64,000 nucleotides of DNA from Vulcanimicrobiota bacterium. GTDB lineage: Bacteria > Pseudomonadota > Gammaproteobacteria > Xanthomonadales > Rhodanobacteraceae. The translations under genes were made by a program, and so were the position numbers. The notes below the pieces were generated by a model. That model saw only the letters and a list, made by a program, of their open reading frames with translations, searched no databases and was not told where the DNA came from. Numbering within the stretch: the stretch's first letter is position 1; each line of letters begins with the position of its first letter. The stretch spans positions 1 to 64,000 of the forward strand of contig CAJCJD010000246.1 in NCBI GenBank assembly GCA_903970555.1. The letters run 5' to 3'. Shown here piece by piece: positions 44,412 to 52,762 of this stretch.

Positions 44412-45080
44412 ATGGCCATGTGGCACGATTTCATGAAAACAACGTTGCTGATCGTTGCGGCCCTGCTGCCATTGATCAATCCGCCGGCGTCGGCGCTGAT
44501 CGCTTTAGGCATGGTTCCGCATATGACGCTGCAACAGCGCGCGGAGATGGCGGCGCGGGTCACCGCAAACAGCGTGATTATCTTGCTGGTGTCGCTGCTT
44601 GTCGGTGCTTACGTGCTGTCGTTCTTCGGTATATCCATGCCGGTGCTGCGCGTGGGTGGGGGCATGATCGTGGCGATGGCGGGATGGAAGCTGCTGCATA
44701 CGTCTGACGATGAATCGGGCAGCACAGCTTCGGCAACTCCGCAACACACTCCGCTATCGCTACGCACCAAAGCGTTTTACCCGATCACGCTGCCGATCAC
44801 GGTGGGGCCTGGTTCGATTGCCGTTGCCATCGCGCTAGGCACCCAATCGCCGTGCGAGGGCCTGTCCGTAGCGCATGTGGCGGGCGTGTCGGTAGCCCTG
44901 GCGATTCTTGGCCTAAGCATTTATTTGTGCATGCGCTTTGCTTGCCATATCGAGCGACTGCTTGGTGTGGTCGGCACGCGCGTAGCGATGCGACTGTTTG
45001 CGTTCGTGCTTTTCTGCATTGGATTGCAGATTTTGTGGCACGGCGCATCGCAATTGCTCGATACCGTGCACTTCACCTGA
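44412..45080 (+). CDS. MarC-family (UPF0056) integral membrane protein
   Basis: 222 residues with six hydrophobic helices. Family motifs are present: LLPLINPPASALIALGM near the N-terminus, where many MarC proteins have NPIG, and FYPITLPITVGPGSIAVAIALG in the middle. MarC was once linked to antibiotic resistance through its place near marRAB in E. coli, but this was not upheld, and the function is unknown. An ATG at 44418 fits the GAGAATGG site as well as that at 44412. The lipase gene follows 18 bp downstream. Confidence 0.88.
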   Translation: MAMWHDFMKTTLLIVAALLPLINPPASALIALGMVPHMTLQQRAEMAARVTANSVIILLVSLLVGAYVLSFFGISMPVLRVGGGMIVAMAGWKLLHTSDDESGSTASATPQHTPLSLRTKAFYPITLPITVGPGSIAVAIALGTQSPCEGLSVAHVAGVSVALAILGLSIYLCMRFACHIERLLGVVGTRVAMRLFAFVLFCIGLQILWHGASQLLDTVHFT

Positions 45081-45098
45081 ACCGCGAGCGATCCGTTC

Positions 45099-46301
45099 AT
45101 GCAACGATTCAAGATCAAGCTTTTGACGGGTGCGCTGAGTTGCACGCTCGTCGCTCTTGGAGCGACGTTTGCGCCGGCGATACATGCCGCGCACGCCGAT
45201 CCCGCGTTCTATGAGGCCTCCCCGGAAGCCGTGATGGGTACGCCCGGCACTATCGTGCACATCGAATCGATGCATGGTGCGCCTTTGGGCGCGTCAGCGT
45301 ATCGCCTGCTCTATCGTTCCACTGATCCGTCGAATCGACCGATCGTCGTCTCGGGCATCGTGGTGATTCCGGCAGGAGTACCGCCACAAGATGGACGACC
45401 CATCGTGGCCTGGGCACACCCCACTACGGGCGTGGTATCGCGTTGTGCGCCGTCGCAGGCGCGTTTCGTGTTTCAGACGATGATGGGGCTGCGCGATATG
45501 GTGCGGCGTGGATACATTGTGGTCGCCACGGATTATCCCGGCCTAGGTACGCCAGGACCGCATCCCTATTTGGTGGGAGACAGCGAAGGGCGTGCAGTGC
45601 TCGACGCGGTGCGTGCCGTACGAAATCTGCCGCAAGCTTCCGCCGGCGATCGTTACGCCGTGTGGGGCCATTCGCAGGGTGGGCAGGCGGCGTTGTTCGC
45701 TGGCGCAATGGCGCAGACTTATGCGCCGGAGCTCAAACTCGTCGGCGTGGCTGTTGCCTCGCCAGCTACCGATTTGCAGACGCTGCTACGCGACGATGCC
45801 GATACGGATGGCGGCCGCAACATTACCGCCATGACCTTGTGGTCGTGGTCGCAAGTGTTCCATTTGCCGCTGAATAACGTGATCGCGCCGGATGCTATGC
45901 CGGCCGTGGATGCGCTGTCGAACGAGTGCATCGAATCGCCGATCGACATGCTTGAGCGTGCTCGCTCGCAGCGTCCTTTGCGTGAGCAGTTCCTTAGCGT
46001 GGACGACATCACGCGCGTCGAGCCTTGGCACTCACTGCTGCTGGCGAATATTCCCGGCACGTTGCCCCTGGATGTACCGATATTTGTCGCACAAGGCGAT
46101 GCCGACCACCTGGTGCTTCCCTCCGTGACACAAGCCTATGTGCAGCGCCTGTGCCGTGCAGGGGACAAAGTGCAGTACCTGTCGATGCCAGGCGTTGCAC
46201 ACGGCTGGGCAGGTGCGGATAGCGCGCTACCAGCCGTGGCCTGGATGGCCGATCGCTTTGCAGGCGAGGCGGCTCCCGATTCGTGCACGAGCCTGCGGTG
46301 A
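45099..46301 (+). CDS. Secreted alpha/beta-hydrolase (lipase family)
   Basis: 400-residue exported hydrolase of the secretory-lipase (LIP) group. A signal peptide ends near AIHAAHA. The nucleophile elbow is GHSQGGQAAL, about residues 190-199, with Ser near 192; the acid is in FVAQGDADHLVLPS and the catalytic His in MPGVAHGW. Early blocks are AWAHPTTGVVSRCAPS and RGYIVVATDYPGLGTPG. Cysteines in CAPS, NECIES, LCRAG and DSCTS could form two disulfides. Substrates are probably acyl esters. Its stop codon directly abuts the stop of the convergent LprI-like gene. Confidence 0.88.
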   Translation: MQRFKIKLLTGALSCTLVALGATFAPAIHAAHADPAFYEASPEAVMGTPGTIVHIESMHGAPLGASAYRLLYRSTDPSNRPIVVSGIVVIPAGVPPQDGRPIVAWAHPTTGVVSRCAPSQARFVFQTMMGLRDMVRRGYIVVATDYPGLGTPGPHPYLVGDSEGRAVLDAVRAVRNLPQASAGDRYAVWGHSQGGQAALFAGAMAQTYAPELKLVGVAVASPATDLQTLLRDDADTDGGRNITAMTLWSWSQVFHLPLNNVIAPDAMPAVDALSNECIESPIDMLERARSQRPLREQFLSVDDITRVEPWHSLLLANIPGTLPLDVPIFVAQGDADHLVLPSVTQAYVQRLCRAGDKVQYLSMPGVAHGWAGADSALPAVAWMADRFAGEAAPDSCTSLR

Positions 46302-46688
46302 TTATTTGCCGGCCGGCCGATCGAACACGACCGCGGCGTAGCGATCAGCAGTCTCACGCAGTGCTGCAATCCGTTCGTCGTAACGCTGCTCAAGGCAGCT
46401 TGTTTTTGCACCGCACGCATCGCGCATGGACAGGAATTGTCGCTGCTGATCGCGTAACGCGTCGTTGAACTCGCGATAAGCCATGCCGGGGACTGCAGGC
46501 TTCAGATGCAGCAAGAGGTCATAGTAGGACGCAACGATCACGTCCTTGCGGCCGAGTGAGGGTGATGCGCATATCGCCCGCTCGGTCGGCGTAACGGCCT
46601 TATCGCAATCGTAACTGGCTACCTGCGCAGCGACAGGACCGATCAGCAGAAAGCCCGCGATCAATGCGCTCAGGTGTGCTGTTTTCAT
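46302..46688 (-). CDS. LprI-like (DUF1311) periplasmic protein
   Basis: Small exported protein (128 residues). The signal peptide is MKTAHLSALIAGFLLIGPVAA. The mature part has the LprI/DUF1311 pattern: YDCDKAVTPTERAICASPSLGRKDVIVASYYDLLL, then RDQQRQFLSMRDACGAKTSCLEQRYDERIAALRE, with four cysteines spaced for two disulfides. Mycobacterial LprI inhibits lysozyme; for proteobacterial members the role is not settled. The ATG at 46688 follows AAAAGGCGAAGCG. It lies just downstream of the AraC gene on the same strand (31 bp gap). A second lysozyme-inhibitor-like gene is 3 kb away at 49523. Confidence 0.82.
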   Translation of the reverse strand: MKTAHLSALIAGFLLIGPVAAQVASYDCDKAVTPTERAICASPSLGRKDVIVASYYDLLLHLKPAVPGMAYREFNDALRDQQRQFLSMRDACGAKTSCLEQRYDERIAALRETADRYAAVVFDRPAGK

Positions 46689-46719
46689 CGTCGCTTCGCC
46701 TTTTAAACCGTTGCTCGTG

Positions 46720-47685
46720 TTACGCGATTTTCGCCAGACGTGCTTCAAGCACGTCATCGCGCCATGCACCGGGTGTTTTGCCGGTAAGGCGTTTGAATAC
46801 CGTAGTGAAGTGCGCTTGCGTGTGAAAACCCACATCCAGCGCGATATCCAGCATCGAGCGCGATGGGTCGGCCATCAATTCCTTTGCGCGCTCGAGCCGA
46901 CTCAAAAGCAGGTATTGATGCGGACGACAGCCGGTAGCTGCGCGGAACTGTGCGGCAAAGTGCATCGGCGACAATCCAGCCGCATTGGCCATGTCCAACA
47001 ACGTGATCGATTCGGATAGGCGCGATTTCACATAGCTATCCACACGCTGCAGGCGCCAGTTTGGGAGACTGGTCTTGCGGCAAACCCTCGCCATGGAGGG
47101 ATTCTCCACGCGCAAACCGCGGATGCGCTCGATCAGCATGCCAACGATTTGTTGAGCGAACGATCCTTCGGCGTCGTTATCGGCCACGTCGGTTAGCGTT
47201 CGTGCGAGCTTCGACAGTAGCGGATCTTTCACCGGGCCGAGCGACCGACCTTCCAGTGCGGCGCATGGACGTTGCGTATCGGCACCGAACCACAACAGCT
47301 GAGTCGGTATGCGCAGATGCAACGCTTTATAGCCTTGCATGCAGGTCAGGTGCAGTGTTTCGCCTGGGCGGCTGACATAGCATGTGCCCGCTTCAAGCGA
47401 GGCATCTATGACGCGTTGCGCATCGGCATCCAGGCAAATGTGCGCGTCATCCAAAAGAATGGCCACGGTGTACGCATCGCGCGGCATGGTCTGCGCGTAT
47501 TCGGCCGGATGATCGGCATCGTGCGAGCAAATCGACACACCGACCTGCGACTGACGTTCACCGCAGCGCATGGCTTGTTGCTGCCAGTCCGCGGTCGGTG
47601 CAATGCGATTCAGGAGATCGCGCGTGGCCGCAACGGCCTGTTCTGCGAATGCCTTGCTCTTGCGTTGTTGGGTGACACTGGACAT
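46720..47685 (-). CDS. AraC-family transcriptional regulator
   Basis: 321 residues. The C-terminal 100 residues hold two helix-turn-helix units: SITLLDMANAAGLSPMHFAAQFRAATGCRPHQYLLLSRLERAKELM and RSMLDIALDVGFHTQAHFTTVFKRLTGKTPGAWR. The N-terminal domain (residues 30-190) is a ligand-binding cupin-like domain with no clear specificity. GGAGAAGTC precedes the ATG at 47685. The LprI-like gene 31 bp downstream may be in the same transcript. The upstream gap to the LysR gene holds copy B of a dispersed element. Confidence 0.92.
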   Translation of the reverse strand: MSSVTQQRKSKAFAEQAVAATRDLLNRIAPTADWQQQAMRCGERQSQVGVSICSHDADHPAEYAQTMPRDAYTVAILLDDAHICLDADAQRVIDASLEAGTCYVSRPGETLHLTCMQGYKALHLRIPTQLLWFGADTQRPCAALEGRSLGPVKDPLLSKLARTLTDVADNDAEGSFAQQIVGMLIERIRGLRVENPSMARVCRKTSLPNWRLQRVDSYVKSRLSESITLLDMANAAGLSPMHFAAQFRAATGCRPHQYLLLSRLERAKELMADPSRSMLDIALDVGFHTQAHFTTVFKRLTGKTPGAWRDDVLEARLAKIA

Positions 47686-47811
47686 GACTTCTCCGTTCCA
47701 GCGCAGACGCGCCAGGTCGAATCTAGGTAAGTGGGTGTGACAGGTGGAAGCGGTGGCTGAGAGTGTTGCGTCGGCGGCTATGGCTTATTGGATGACTGGC
47801 TTTGCCGAAGC

Positions 47812-47905
47812 AACGAACCCCCGTTGGTGCGATGCAGCGTAGAGTGCGCCCATCCCGCGCGAAGCGAAAATACTGTTTCGCTATGCGGCCATAACGGCCA
47901 GCTAT
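47812..47905 (-). repeat. Dispersed intergenic element, copy B
   Basis: Read on the minus strand, this segment (GCATAGCGAAACAGTATTTT near its left part) aligns with the plus strand at 35800-35890. It lies between the LysR 3' end and the AraC start, pointing towards the AraC gene, about 130 bp from its ATG. Its translation in one frame looks protein-like but has no ribosome site or known family. Confidence 0.6.
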
Positions 47906-48834
47906 GGGTGCCCCGGATCCACCCATTCGGCGCCCTTGAAGGACGTTTCTTCCAGCTGGCCGCGGATAAAGGTGAGCAAGGAGGCCTCGATCGCCAGGGC
48001 GGCCTGGGTAAGCGGCGCGTCCTGCGACGTGATCAGGCAGGCGGTGAGATAGACCGGTGGTTCGATCGGGGTGGTGGCGATGTCCTGGTGCCCCGCCACA
48101 TCCGAGAAATCGCCCTTGGGCAGAATGGCGTGCCCGAGCCCCGTTTCGACGGCGGAGAGCATCACATCGAACAGGTCGGACTCGGCGATGGGCTCGACCA
48201 CGATGTGCCGCTCCGCGAAAACGCGATCGAGCAATCGGCGCAACACATTGGATGGCGATGGCAGGACCAACGGCAGTTTGCCAATTTCCTGCAGTGTCAT
48301 GGATTTAGCACGCGGCGCGCCCTTCGGGCTTGCAAGGTACAGGCGCTGACGGAACAACACTTCGCGCGTAAAGCCGCTCTCCTGGTTGTCCTCGAAAACG
48401 ATGGCCAGATCGATGGCACGCGAAGCGACTTTATCGCGTAGCGTAAGGCTGTCGCCGGTGACAAATCGCAGAGTCACTTTCGGCAAGGTGTTACGGCAGA
48501 TTTCCAGCATCTTGCCGGTGAGCGCCGGCGCCATCGTCGAGGCCATACCGAAGCTCACCACACCCTGCACATCGCCTTGCGATGAACGCACGATCGCGGG
48601 CAAATCGTCGACTTGGCGAATGAGTTTGAGTGCTTCCTGATAGAGCACTTCGCCGGCGACCGTAGGTGTCACGCCGCGCGCACTGCGGTGAAGCAGCGTT
48701 ACGCCGAATTCGTCTTCCAACTCGGCGATCTGCTTGCTCAAGGCGGGTTGCGCGATATGGATAAGCGCCGCCGCCCGGGAAAAGCTTCCCGCTTCGACGA
48801 TTTTGGCGAAGTAACGCAAATGCCGGAACTGCAT
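47902..48834 (-). CDS. LysR-family transcriptional regulator
   Basis: 310-residue LysR-type regulator. The N-terminal winged helix is MQFRHLRYFAKIVEAGSFSRAAALIHIAQPALSKQIAELEDEFGVTLLHRSARGVTPT. The effector domain (about 90-300) follows the periplasmic-binding fold, with LPKVTLRFVTGDSLTLRDKVASRAIDLAIVFED and YLASPKGAPRAKSMT. It resembles the Nac/Cbl-like branch, but the ligand is unknown. The ATG at 48834 matches the family start; the frame is open back to 48894. The usual divergent target is not adjacent: the upstream neighbour lies on the same strand behind a terminator. Confidence 0.92.
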   Translation of the reverse strand: MQFRHLRYFAKIVEAGSFSRAAALIHIAQPALSKQIAELEDEFGVTLLHRSARGVTPTVAGEVLYQEALKLIRQVDDLPAIVRSSQGDVQGVVSFGMASTMAPALTGKMLEICRNTLPKVTLRFVTGDSLTLRDKVASRAIDLAIVFEDNQESGFTREVLFRQRLYLASPKGAPRAKSMTLQEIGKLPLVLPSPSNVLRRLLDRVFAERHIVVEPIAESDLFDVMLSAVETGLGHAILPKGDFSDVAGHQDIATTPIEPPVYLTACLITSQDAPLTQAALAIEASLLTFIRGQLEETSFKGAEWVDPGHP

Positions 48835-48982
48835 GACCAGCGCTCCCGACGGCGGCCAACCGCTTGCTTGCCTTGCGCAAACCCCTCCACGCAAGGTCCA
48901 CGCCGATTATGTGTGCTCGCCGGGAAATGTTCCAGCACGTTGATGGTTTTTACGTGCCCGCTAGTTGGGAGCGTTCCCCCAT

Positions 48983-49025
48983 AAAAAAGCCGGATAGCGA
49001 CATTTTGAGATGTCGACTATCCGGC
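48983..49025 (-). terminator. Rho-independent terminator of the lipoprotein gene
   Basis: Read on the minus strand, GCCGGATAG (49025-49017) pairs with CTATCCGGC (48997-48989), extended inside by CGACAT/ATGTCG after a one-base bulge, giving a 15-bp stem with a 6-nt loop. Six T residues follow (48988-48983). It lies about 30 bp after the stop of the gene at 49056. Confidence 0.9.
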
Positions 49026-49055
49026 AAACGGGGAGGGTAAGAGGTGTGCCGCTGC

Positions 49056-49340
49056 TCAACGGCCTTCTTCATTCGATACGTCGGCGGCCAAGCGCAGCTC
49101 TTCATTGGCTTCCGTCAACAGCTCCTTGGCGCGCTGGGCGTGTCCACCAAGCTGGCCGTCGTTGGCGCGCTGCGCCTGCTGGATGTACTGGAACGCCGAG
49201 AGAATGTTTTCCTGCGCATTGCGCAGATTGCCGTGGTGCCAACCGATATCCACGAACGGACGATCCTGGGCCATCGTGGCGCAACCGAACAAAGCCGTGG
49301 AGGCCAAGGCAACACCGAGTACGAAACTTTTCTTGCTCAT
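49056..49340 (-). CDS. Small lipoprotein with helical repeat
   Basis: 94-residue protein with a lipoprotein signal: MSKKSFVLGVALASTALFGC, lipobox ending at Cys20. The mature part is helical and rich in Ala, Gln and Asn: NLRNAQENILSAFQYIQQAQRANDGQLGGHAQRAKELLTEANEELRLAAD. This pattern recalls small coiled-coil lipoproteins that associate with the cell wall, but no named family is certain. The ATG at 49340 follows GGAGAATCATC. It has its own strong terminator, so it is a single-gene unit, often a sign of high expression. Confidence 0.8.
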   Translation of the reverse strand: MSKKSFVLGVALASTALFGCATMAQDRPFVDIGWHHGNLRNAQENILSAFQYIQQAQRANDGQLGGHAQRAKELLTEANEELRLAADVSNEEGR

Positions 49341-49522
49341 GATGATTCTCCAATGGTTGAGTGCAATGGACTGCACCGGTTGAAATCTCGTTGAACGATT
49401 TCGAGGCTTATTCTGAGCGCACCTAAGTCGGTGATCTTTTCGAAACGCACCGACTTTTCCCTGTCTGCACCGTGCTTTTCGAAAACGAACGGCGGCGCTA
49501 CGGTCGGTTCACGACAAGAGCG

Positions 49523-49867
49523 TCATTTCGAGGTGCAGCCGTCCAGAATGGGGTTGTTGGCGTCGCTACGCGCATCGAAAAGCGTGCCTTCGCGACCCTT
49601 GATCCACCAAGTAATGGCGTCGGCTTGGTACTTCACGCCATCGGCAGACAGGGTGCTGACCAGGAACATCGACTTGTCGCGATATGGCACCACGGCGAAG
49701 CTCTGGCCGTTATCCGCATTGAGGTAAGTGACGCTGAAGTGCTCTCCGCCAGGACAGCGATAGTTGGCGGTAATGACCTGATTCAACTGGATCTGCGGCA
49801 CGTTCAGTGCGGCAGCGTTGGCGCTACCTGCAAACAGCAGAACGCCTGCAAAAGGAAGTATTTTCAT
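49523..49867 (-). CDS. MliC-family lysozyme inhibitor
   Basis: 114-residue exported protein. The signal peptide is MKILPFAGVLLFAGSANA; there is no lipobox, so it is periplasmic, as in PliC. The mature part matches the MliC/PliC fold of C-type lysozyme inhibitors: ANYRCPGGEHFSVTYLNADNGQSFAVVPY, then ADGVKYQADAITWWIKGREGTLFD and a second cysteine in DGCTSK, probably in a disulfide with that of YRCPGG. In the family a conserved Ser and Lys of the loop near the invariant YxCxxG insert in the lysozyme active site. The ATG at 49867 follows GGAAATCCCC. Confidence 0.85.
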   Translation of the reverse strand: MKILPFAGVLLFAGSANAAALNVPQIQLNQVITANYRCPGGEHFSVTYLNADNGQSFAVVPYRDKSMFLVSTLSADGVKYQADAITWWIKGREGTLFDARSDANNPILDGCTSK

Positions 49868-49969
49868 GGGGATTTCCAGCGTTGATGACACGTGTGGCGA
49901 TTCGCACGCTGCCGATTCGCAAAGGAGCCTTAGGAGAAGCCCTCGCAGAGGGCGCTTGGCGCAGCTTGA

Positions 49970-50155
49970 TCAGAGGCGAATCAGGGACGCCTGAGCGGTG
50001 TCGTAAACGCATTCAATCGCTGATACAGCGCCATTACCGGCGCCACAGCGCGGGCAGATTTTATCCATGCCCTGGGTACTGTCGAACGCCAACATCTCGC
50101 CGTAGACGAAGCGGCAGTCAGAGCAAACAAATTGCTCGATGTAATCAGTGTCCAT
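49970..50155 (-). CDS. Small zinc-ribbon protein
   Basis: 61-residue protein MDTDYIEQFVCSDCRFVYGEML-(x)n-DKICPRCGAGNGAV. The cysteine pairs CSDC (residues 11-14) and CPRCG (about 35-39) form a rubredoxin or zinc-ribbon site. The start at 50155 has only a weak ribosome site; a frame start at 50206 is possible. It lies between the MliC-like gene and the second FUSC gene, all on the minus strand but with gaps of more than 100 bp. Function unknown; a metal-stabilised fold is likely. Confidence 0.6.
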   Translation of the reverse strand: MDTDYIEQFVCSDCRFVYGEMLAFDSTQGMDKICPRCGAGNGAVSAIECVYDTAQASLIRL

Positions 50156-50312
50156 AAAAAGGCTCGCAAGTCGCGTTGACTGGATCGCATTCTTGCGAAG
50201 CCACACGCCGGCTGCTTTTCAATTGCCACGCTGCTTTCCAATTCGCATGGATACACGCGCCATGTGTTTGGCCCGGGATGACTAGAAGTAGACTGTCCGC
50301 ATCCAGGTATCG

Positions 50313-51389
50313 CTAAGACGAAACACTCCTGCCTTCTTCTTTCGCACGCAATGGGAAGAGAAAGGACGCCGCCGCAAGCCCAAGCGTGCAACCCAATACC
50401 GTTTCCCACGCACGCGCGAACAACACCGCCATCGAGTGCTCGCCGGAGACCGCCAGCGTGACCATCAGCACAAAGGCAAACGCGCCGCATGCAACGTCAT
50501 AACGTTCCGGAAGCGCCATGGCGTAAATGATCATCGCCAGCGACGCCGCGCACCAGAGGAGCAAAGGTGCATCCGTTGCCAGAGGTAGACATGCCAACCC
50601 AAGCGGCACACCGACAAGCGTGCCTACGATGCGTCGCCGGACGCGATCCATGGTGCCACTGGAAGTACCGGCGATCACATACACACATGCCGTGATCGCC
50701 CACGCCGATTCCAAGAGCCCGTAGGCGCCGTTAAGCAACACGATTAAAAGCGATGCCACGGCAGCCTGAATCCCCATGACCAGTTCGGGCGTCAATATGT
50801 GGTATCGCGTCGCCATAGCCGATGGCAACAAAGATGGCGGCGGGGGCTGCTCCGCTGGCCCACTAAGTAAGCGCGGCACCACCGAGGAAACGATGGCGAT
50901 ACATGTGGCGATGCCAATCGCCTTCATATCCATCGACGTCAGCTTGGCGTTGTATGCCAGCAGTTGACCGATATAGATCTGCGATCCGACACCTGCGCCC
51001 GTGATGCCATAGCGTTTGAGGTATCCGACCAGAAATGCGCCAACGGCAAGAATGATTTCCGGGAAGGCGTGACCATACGGCCGTAACCAGGGCGCGCAGA
51101 GTACATAGCTGGAAGCACCCAACGCGCATGCCACGCAAAGTACGGTCAAATCGCGGCTGGACGTGTAACGCGTGGAACGTCCCTCCGACACGCTGGCCCA
51201 CAGGGCGATGTTTCCTGCAAGGGTGCCCAGGGCAAGGTTGGAAGGAACATCGCCAGAGATATCCCGCAGAGTGCCGAGCGCGGCAGCAATGCCATAAGCG
51301 GTAACCAGCCGAAGGCCCTTGATGCGGCGATGCGCGCCGGGATCGATCCGATCCAGCCATGTTTGCAGATAAGCCCAGACAGTCGACAT
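50313..51389 (-). CDS. FUSC-family membrane protein, second copy
   Basis: 358 residues, again two halves of about six helices: LRLVTAYGIAAALGTLRDISG, LALGTLAGNIALWASVSEG, and the second with VASLLIVLLNGAYGLLESAWAITACVYVIAG and RVRRRIVGTLVGVPLGLACLPL. The last motif is typical of the FUSC core. Unlike the 42280 gene, this copy lacks a long linker between the halves and the two share little sequence, so they are not recent duplicates. Substrate and a fusion-protein partner are unknown. The start has no strong ribosome site. Confidence 0.82.
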   Translation of the reverse strand: MSTVWAYLQTWLDRIDPGAHRRIKGLRLVTAYGIAAALGTLRDISGDVPSNLALGTLAGNIALWASVSEGRSTRYTSSRDLTVLCVACALGASSYVLCAPWLRPYGHAFPEIILAVGAFLVGYLKRYGITGAGVGSQIYIGQLLAYNAKLTSMDMKAIGIATCIAIVSSVVPRLLSGPAEQPPPPSLLPSAMATRYHILTPELVMGIQAAVASLLIVLLNGAYGLLESAWAITACVYVIAGTSSGTMDRVRRRIVGTLVGVPLGLACLPLATDAPLLLWCAASLAMIIYAMALPERYDVACGAFAFVLMVTLAVSGEHSMAVLFARAWETVLGCTLGLAAASFLFPLRAKEEGRSVSS

Positions 51390-51515
51390 GGTGACGTGCT
51401 ATGGCCTGTGTGTGGTGGCAGGCGTTTTATATCAAAGAAGGTACGCGCGAAACACCTGACGTTGGTGAAGAAGGCCTCAGTGTCAGCCACATTCTTCGAC
51501 CGATTCTGCAGGCGG

Positions 51516-51545
51516 AGTGCCCACTTCGGGTCGCAGCGGACATGA
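51516..51545 (+). repeat. REP-like palindrome copy
   Basis: GTGCCCACTTCGGGTCGCAG followed by CGGACATGAC. It shares CACTT-CGGGTCG-AGCGGACAT with the other copies of the family in the window. It lies between the FUSC gene start and the small membrane-protein gene at 51619. Confidence 0.5.
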
Positions 51546-51618
51546 CGAATGAACGATGATTAGAGTGTGCATGCCCCGGCTTCTGGCAATAATGACCAGC
51601 GCTTTACGGAGATCTTAA

Positions 51619-52089
51619 ATGAATAACTGGCTAGCCGCCTTTGGGACAATTGGAGAGGTTGCCGCGACACTGACCGGTCTTCTATTTGTATCGCTGTCCG
51701 TGAAGCTGAATACAGCGTCCAGCGAAGGTCGCCAGTGGATGCTGTTCGTCGCCAAGCGAAGCTTCCTCGACTTTCTCGCGGTGTTGGTAATCGGATTGCT
51801 TTTCCTGATGCCCGACATTTCGCCCAATACGATCGGCTGGGGATTAGTGTGGCTGAGCGTCGCTCGCGTGGCGTGGCACGTAAACCATTGGCGCATCTAC
51901 CGTGCGACGTCAACCGAATCATTTCGTCTCATTGAGTATTTGGCGTCGATAGCTGCGACCCTGTTATTGACAGTTGCAGGCATTACGGCGCTTTTGGGTT
52001 GGCCGGTTGCACCGCAGCTTACATATGTAGGGGCCATCACACTGCTGTTTGGCTCTTGCCAGAACGCATGGCGACTGTTGGTTCGATGA
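51619..52089 (+). CDS. Membrane protein of unknown function
   Basis: 156 residues with four hydrophobic segments: GEVAATLTGLLFVSLSVKL, FLDFLAVLVIGLLFLMP, GLVWLSVARVAWHV and ATLLLTVAGITALLGW. The opening NNWLAAFGTIGEVAATLTGLLFVSLS is found in a family of small uncharacterised proteins of Proteobacteria. GGAGATCTTAA before the ATG is a strong ribosome site. No partner gene lies near on the same strand, so nothing can be inferred from context. Confidence 0.72.
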   Translation: MNNWLAAFGTIGEVAATLTGLLFVSLSVKLNTASSEGRQWMLFVAKRSFLDFLAVLVIGLLFLMPDISPNTIGWGLVWLSVARVAWHVNHWRIYRATSTESFRLIEYLASIAATLLLTVAGITALLGWPVAPQLTYVGAITLLFGSCQNAWRLLVR

Positions 52090-52201
52090 TGTCCGCTCTG
52101 CGTTGCGATTTTAGCCGATGACCGCAATACGCTGTAGCCACACAGGCAGAAGGAATGTTGCGGTCGTCGGCTGAAATCGCAGCCGAAAGTGGAGCCTTTA
52201 A

Positions 52202-52690
52202 TTAAGCGACTCCGTTGAACGCCAGCTCAGAAAACCGTCGAGTTTCTGGATCATACAAAGCTCCCCAAGCTGACACGCCGCCATCGCAAACCATAAATGG
52301 CTTATGCATCATGGCGTCTACGTTGTCGGTAGCCCGATGAATGATTGGCCCCTGAAAAGCGTTTATATATACGTACTTTCGCCCTCTTATCGTCACCCCT
52401 ACATATTGTCGGACGAACGCACTTGGATTTCGCACCGATTCTCCCGAAACGCAACATTGAATCGATTTCAAATTGGATAGCTTATTTAGATCCTGCTCCA
52501 ACTGGGCAACCACAGCTGGCGTTACTGTCCATGTTCCATCAACGTTCTTCGGCGTTGGGCGGGAACATCGCTTAAGTGCTTGATTGGCTTGGTCTGGCGA
52601 TAAAATGTAGGCACGTTCCATCGCCGACACATTAAGTGCGAGCCCGAAAGCTAATAGTAAGAGGCACAAGCATTGCGTATTTCTGCGCAT
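52202..52690 (-). CDS. Secreted hypothetical protein
   Basis: 162 residues. A signal peptide is visible in MRRNTQCLCLLLLAFGLALNVSA. The mature part has three cysteines among ALKRCSRP and KSIQCCVSGES and a C in PFMVCDGG. No family is recognised. The ATG at 52690 is chosen because residues upstream in the same frame are encoded by a palindromic repeat (52729-52757). It is followed by nothing on its strand before 51619, which is on the other strand. It lies downstream of another secreted hypothetical gene at 52763 on the same strand, with a repeat between them. Confidence 0.65.
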   Translation of the reverse strand: MRRNTQCLCLLLLAFGLALNVSAMERAYILSPDQANQALKRCSRPTPKNVDGTWTVTPAVVAQLEQDLNKLSNLKSIQCCVSGESVRNPSAFVRQYVGVTIRGRKYVYINAFQGPIIHRATDNVDAMMHKPFMVCDGGVSAWGALYDPETRRFSELAFNGVA

Positions 52691-52728
52691 ATTCACCGTG
52701 TCTTGTCCTGGCGGTGTTCTGTTTGAGC

Positions 52729-52757
52729 ACGTCTGCTTTGGGTCGGAAGCGAACATC
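52729..52757 (+). repeat. REP-like palindrome copy
   Basis: ACGTCTGCTTTGGGTCGGAA followed by GCGAACATC. The arms GTCTGCTT and AAGCGAAC pair with one G-U and the loop is TGGGTCGG. It lies in the 72-bp gap between two secreted-protein genes. Confidence 0.65.
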
Positions 52758-52762
52758 GTCAT

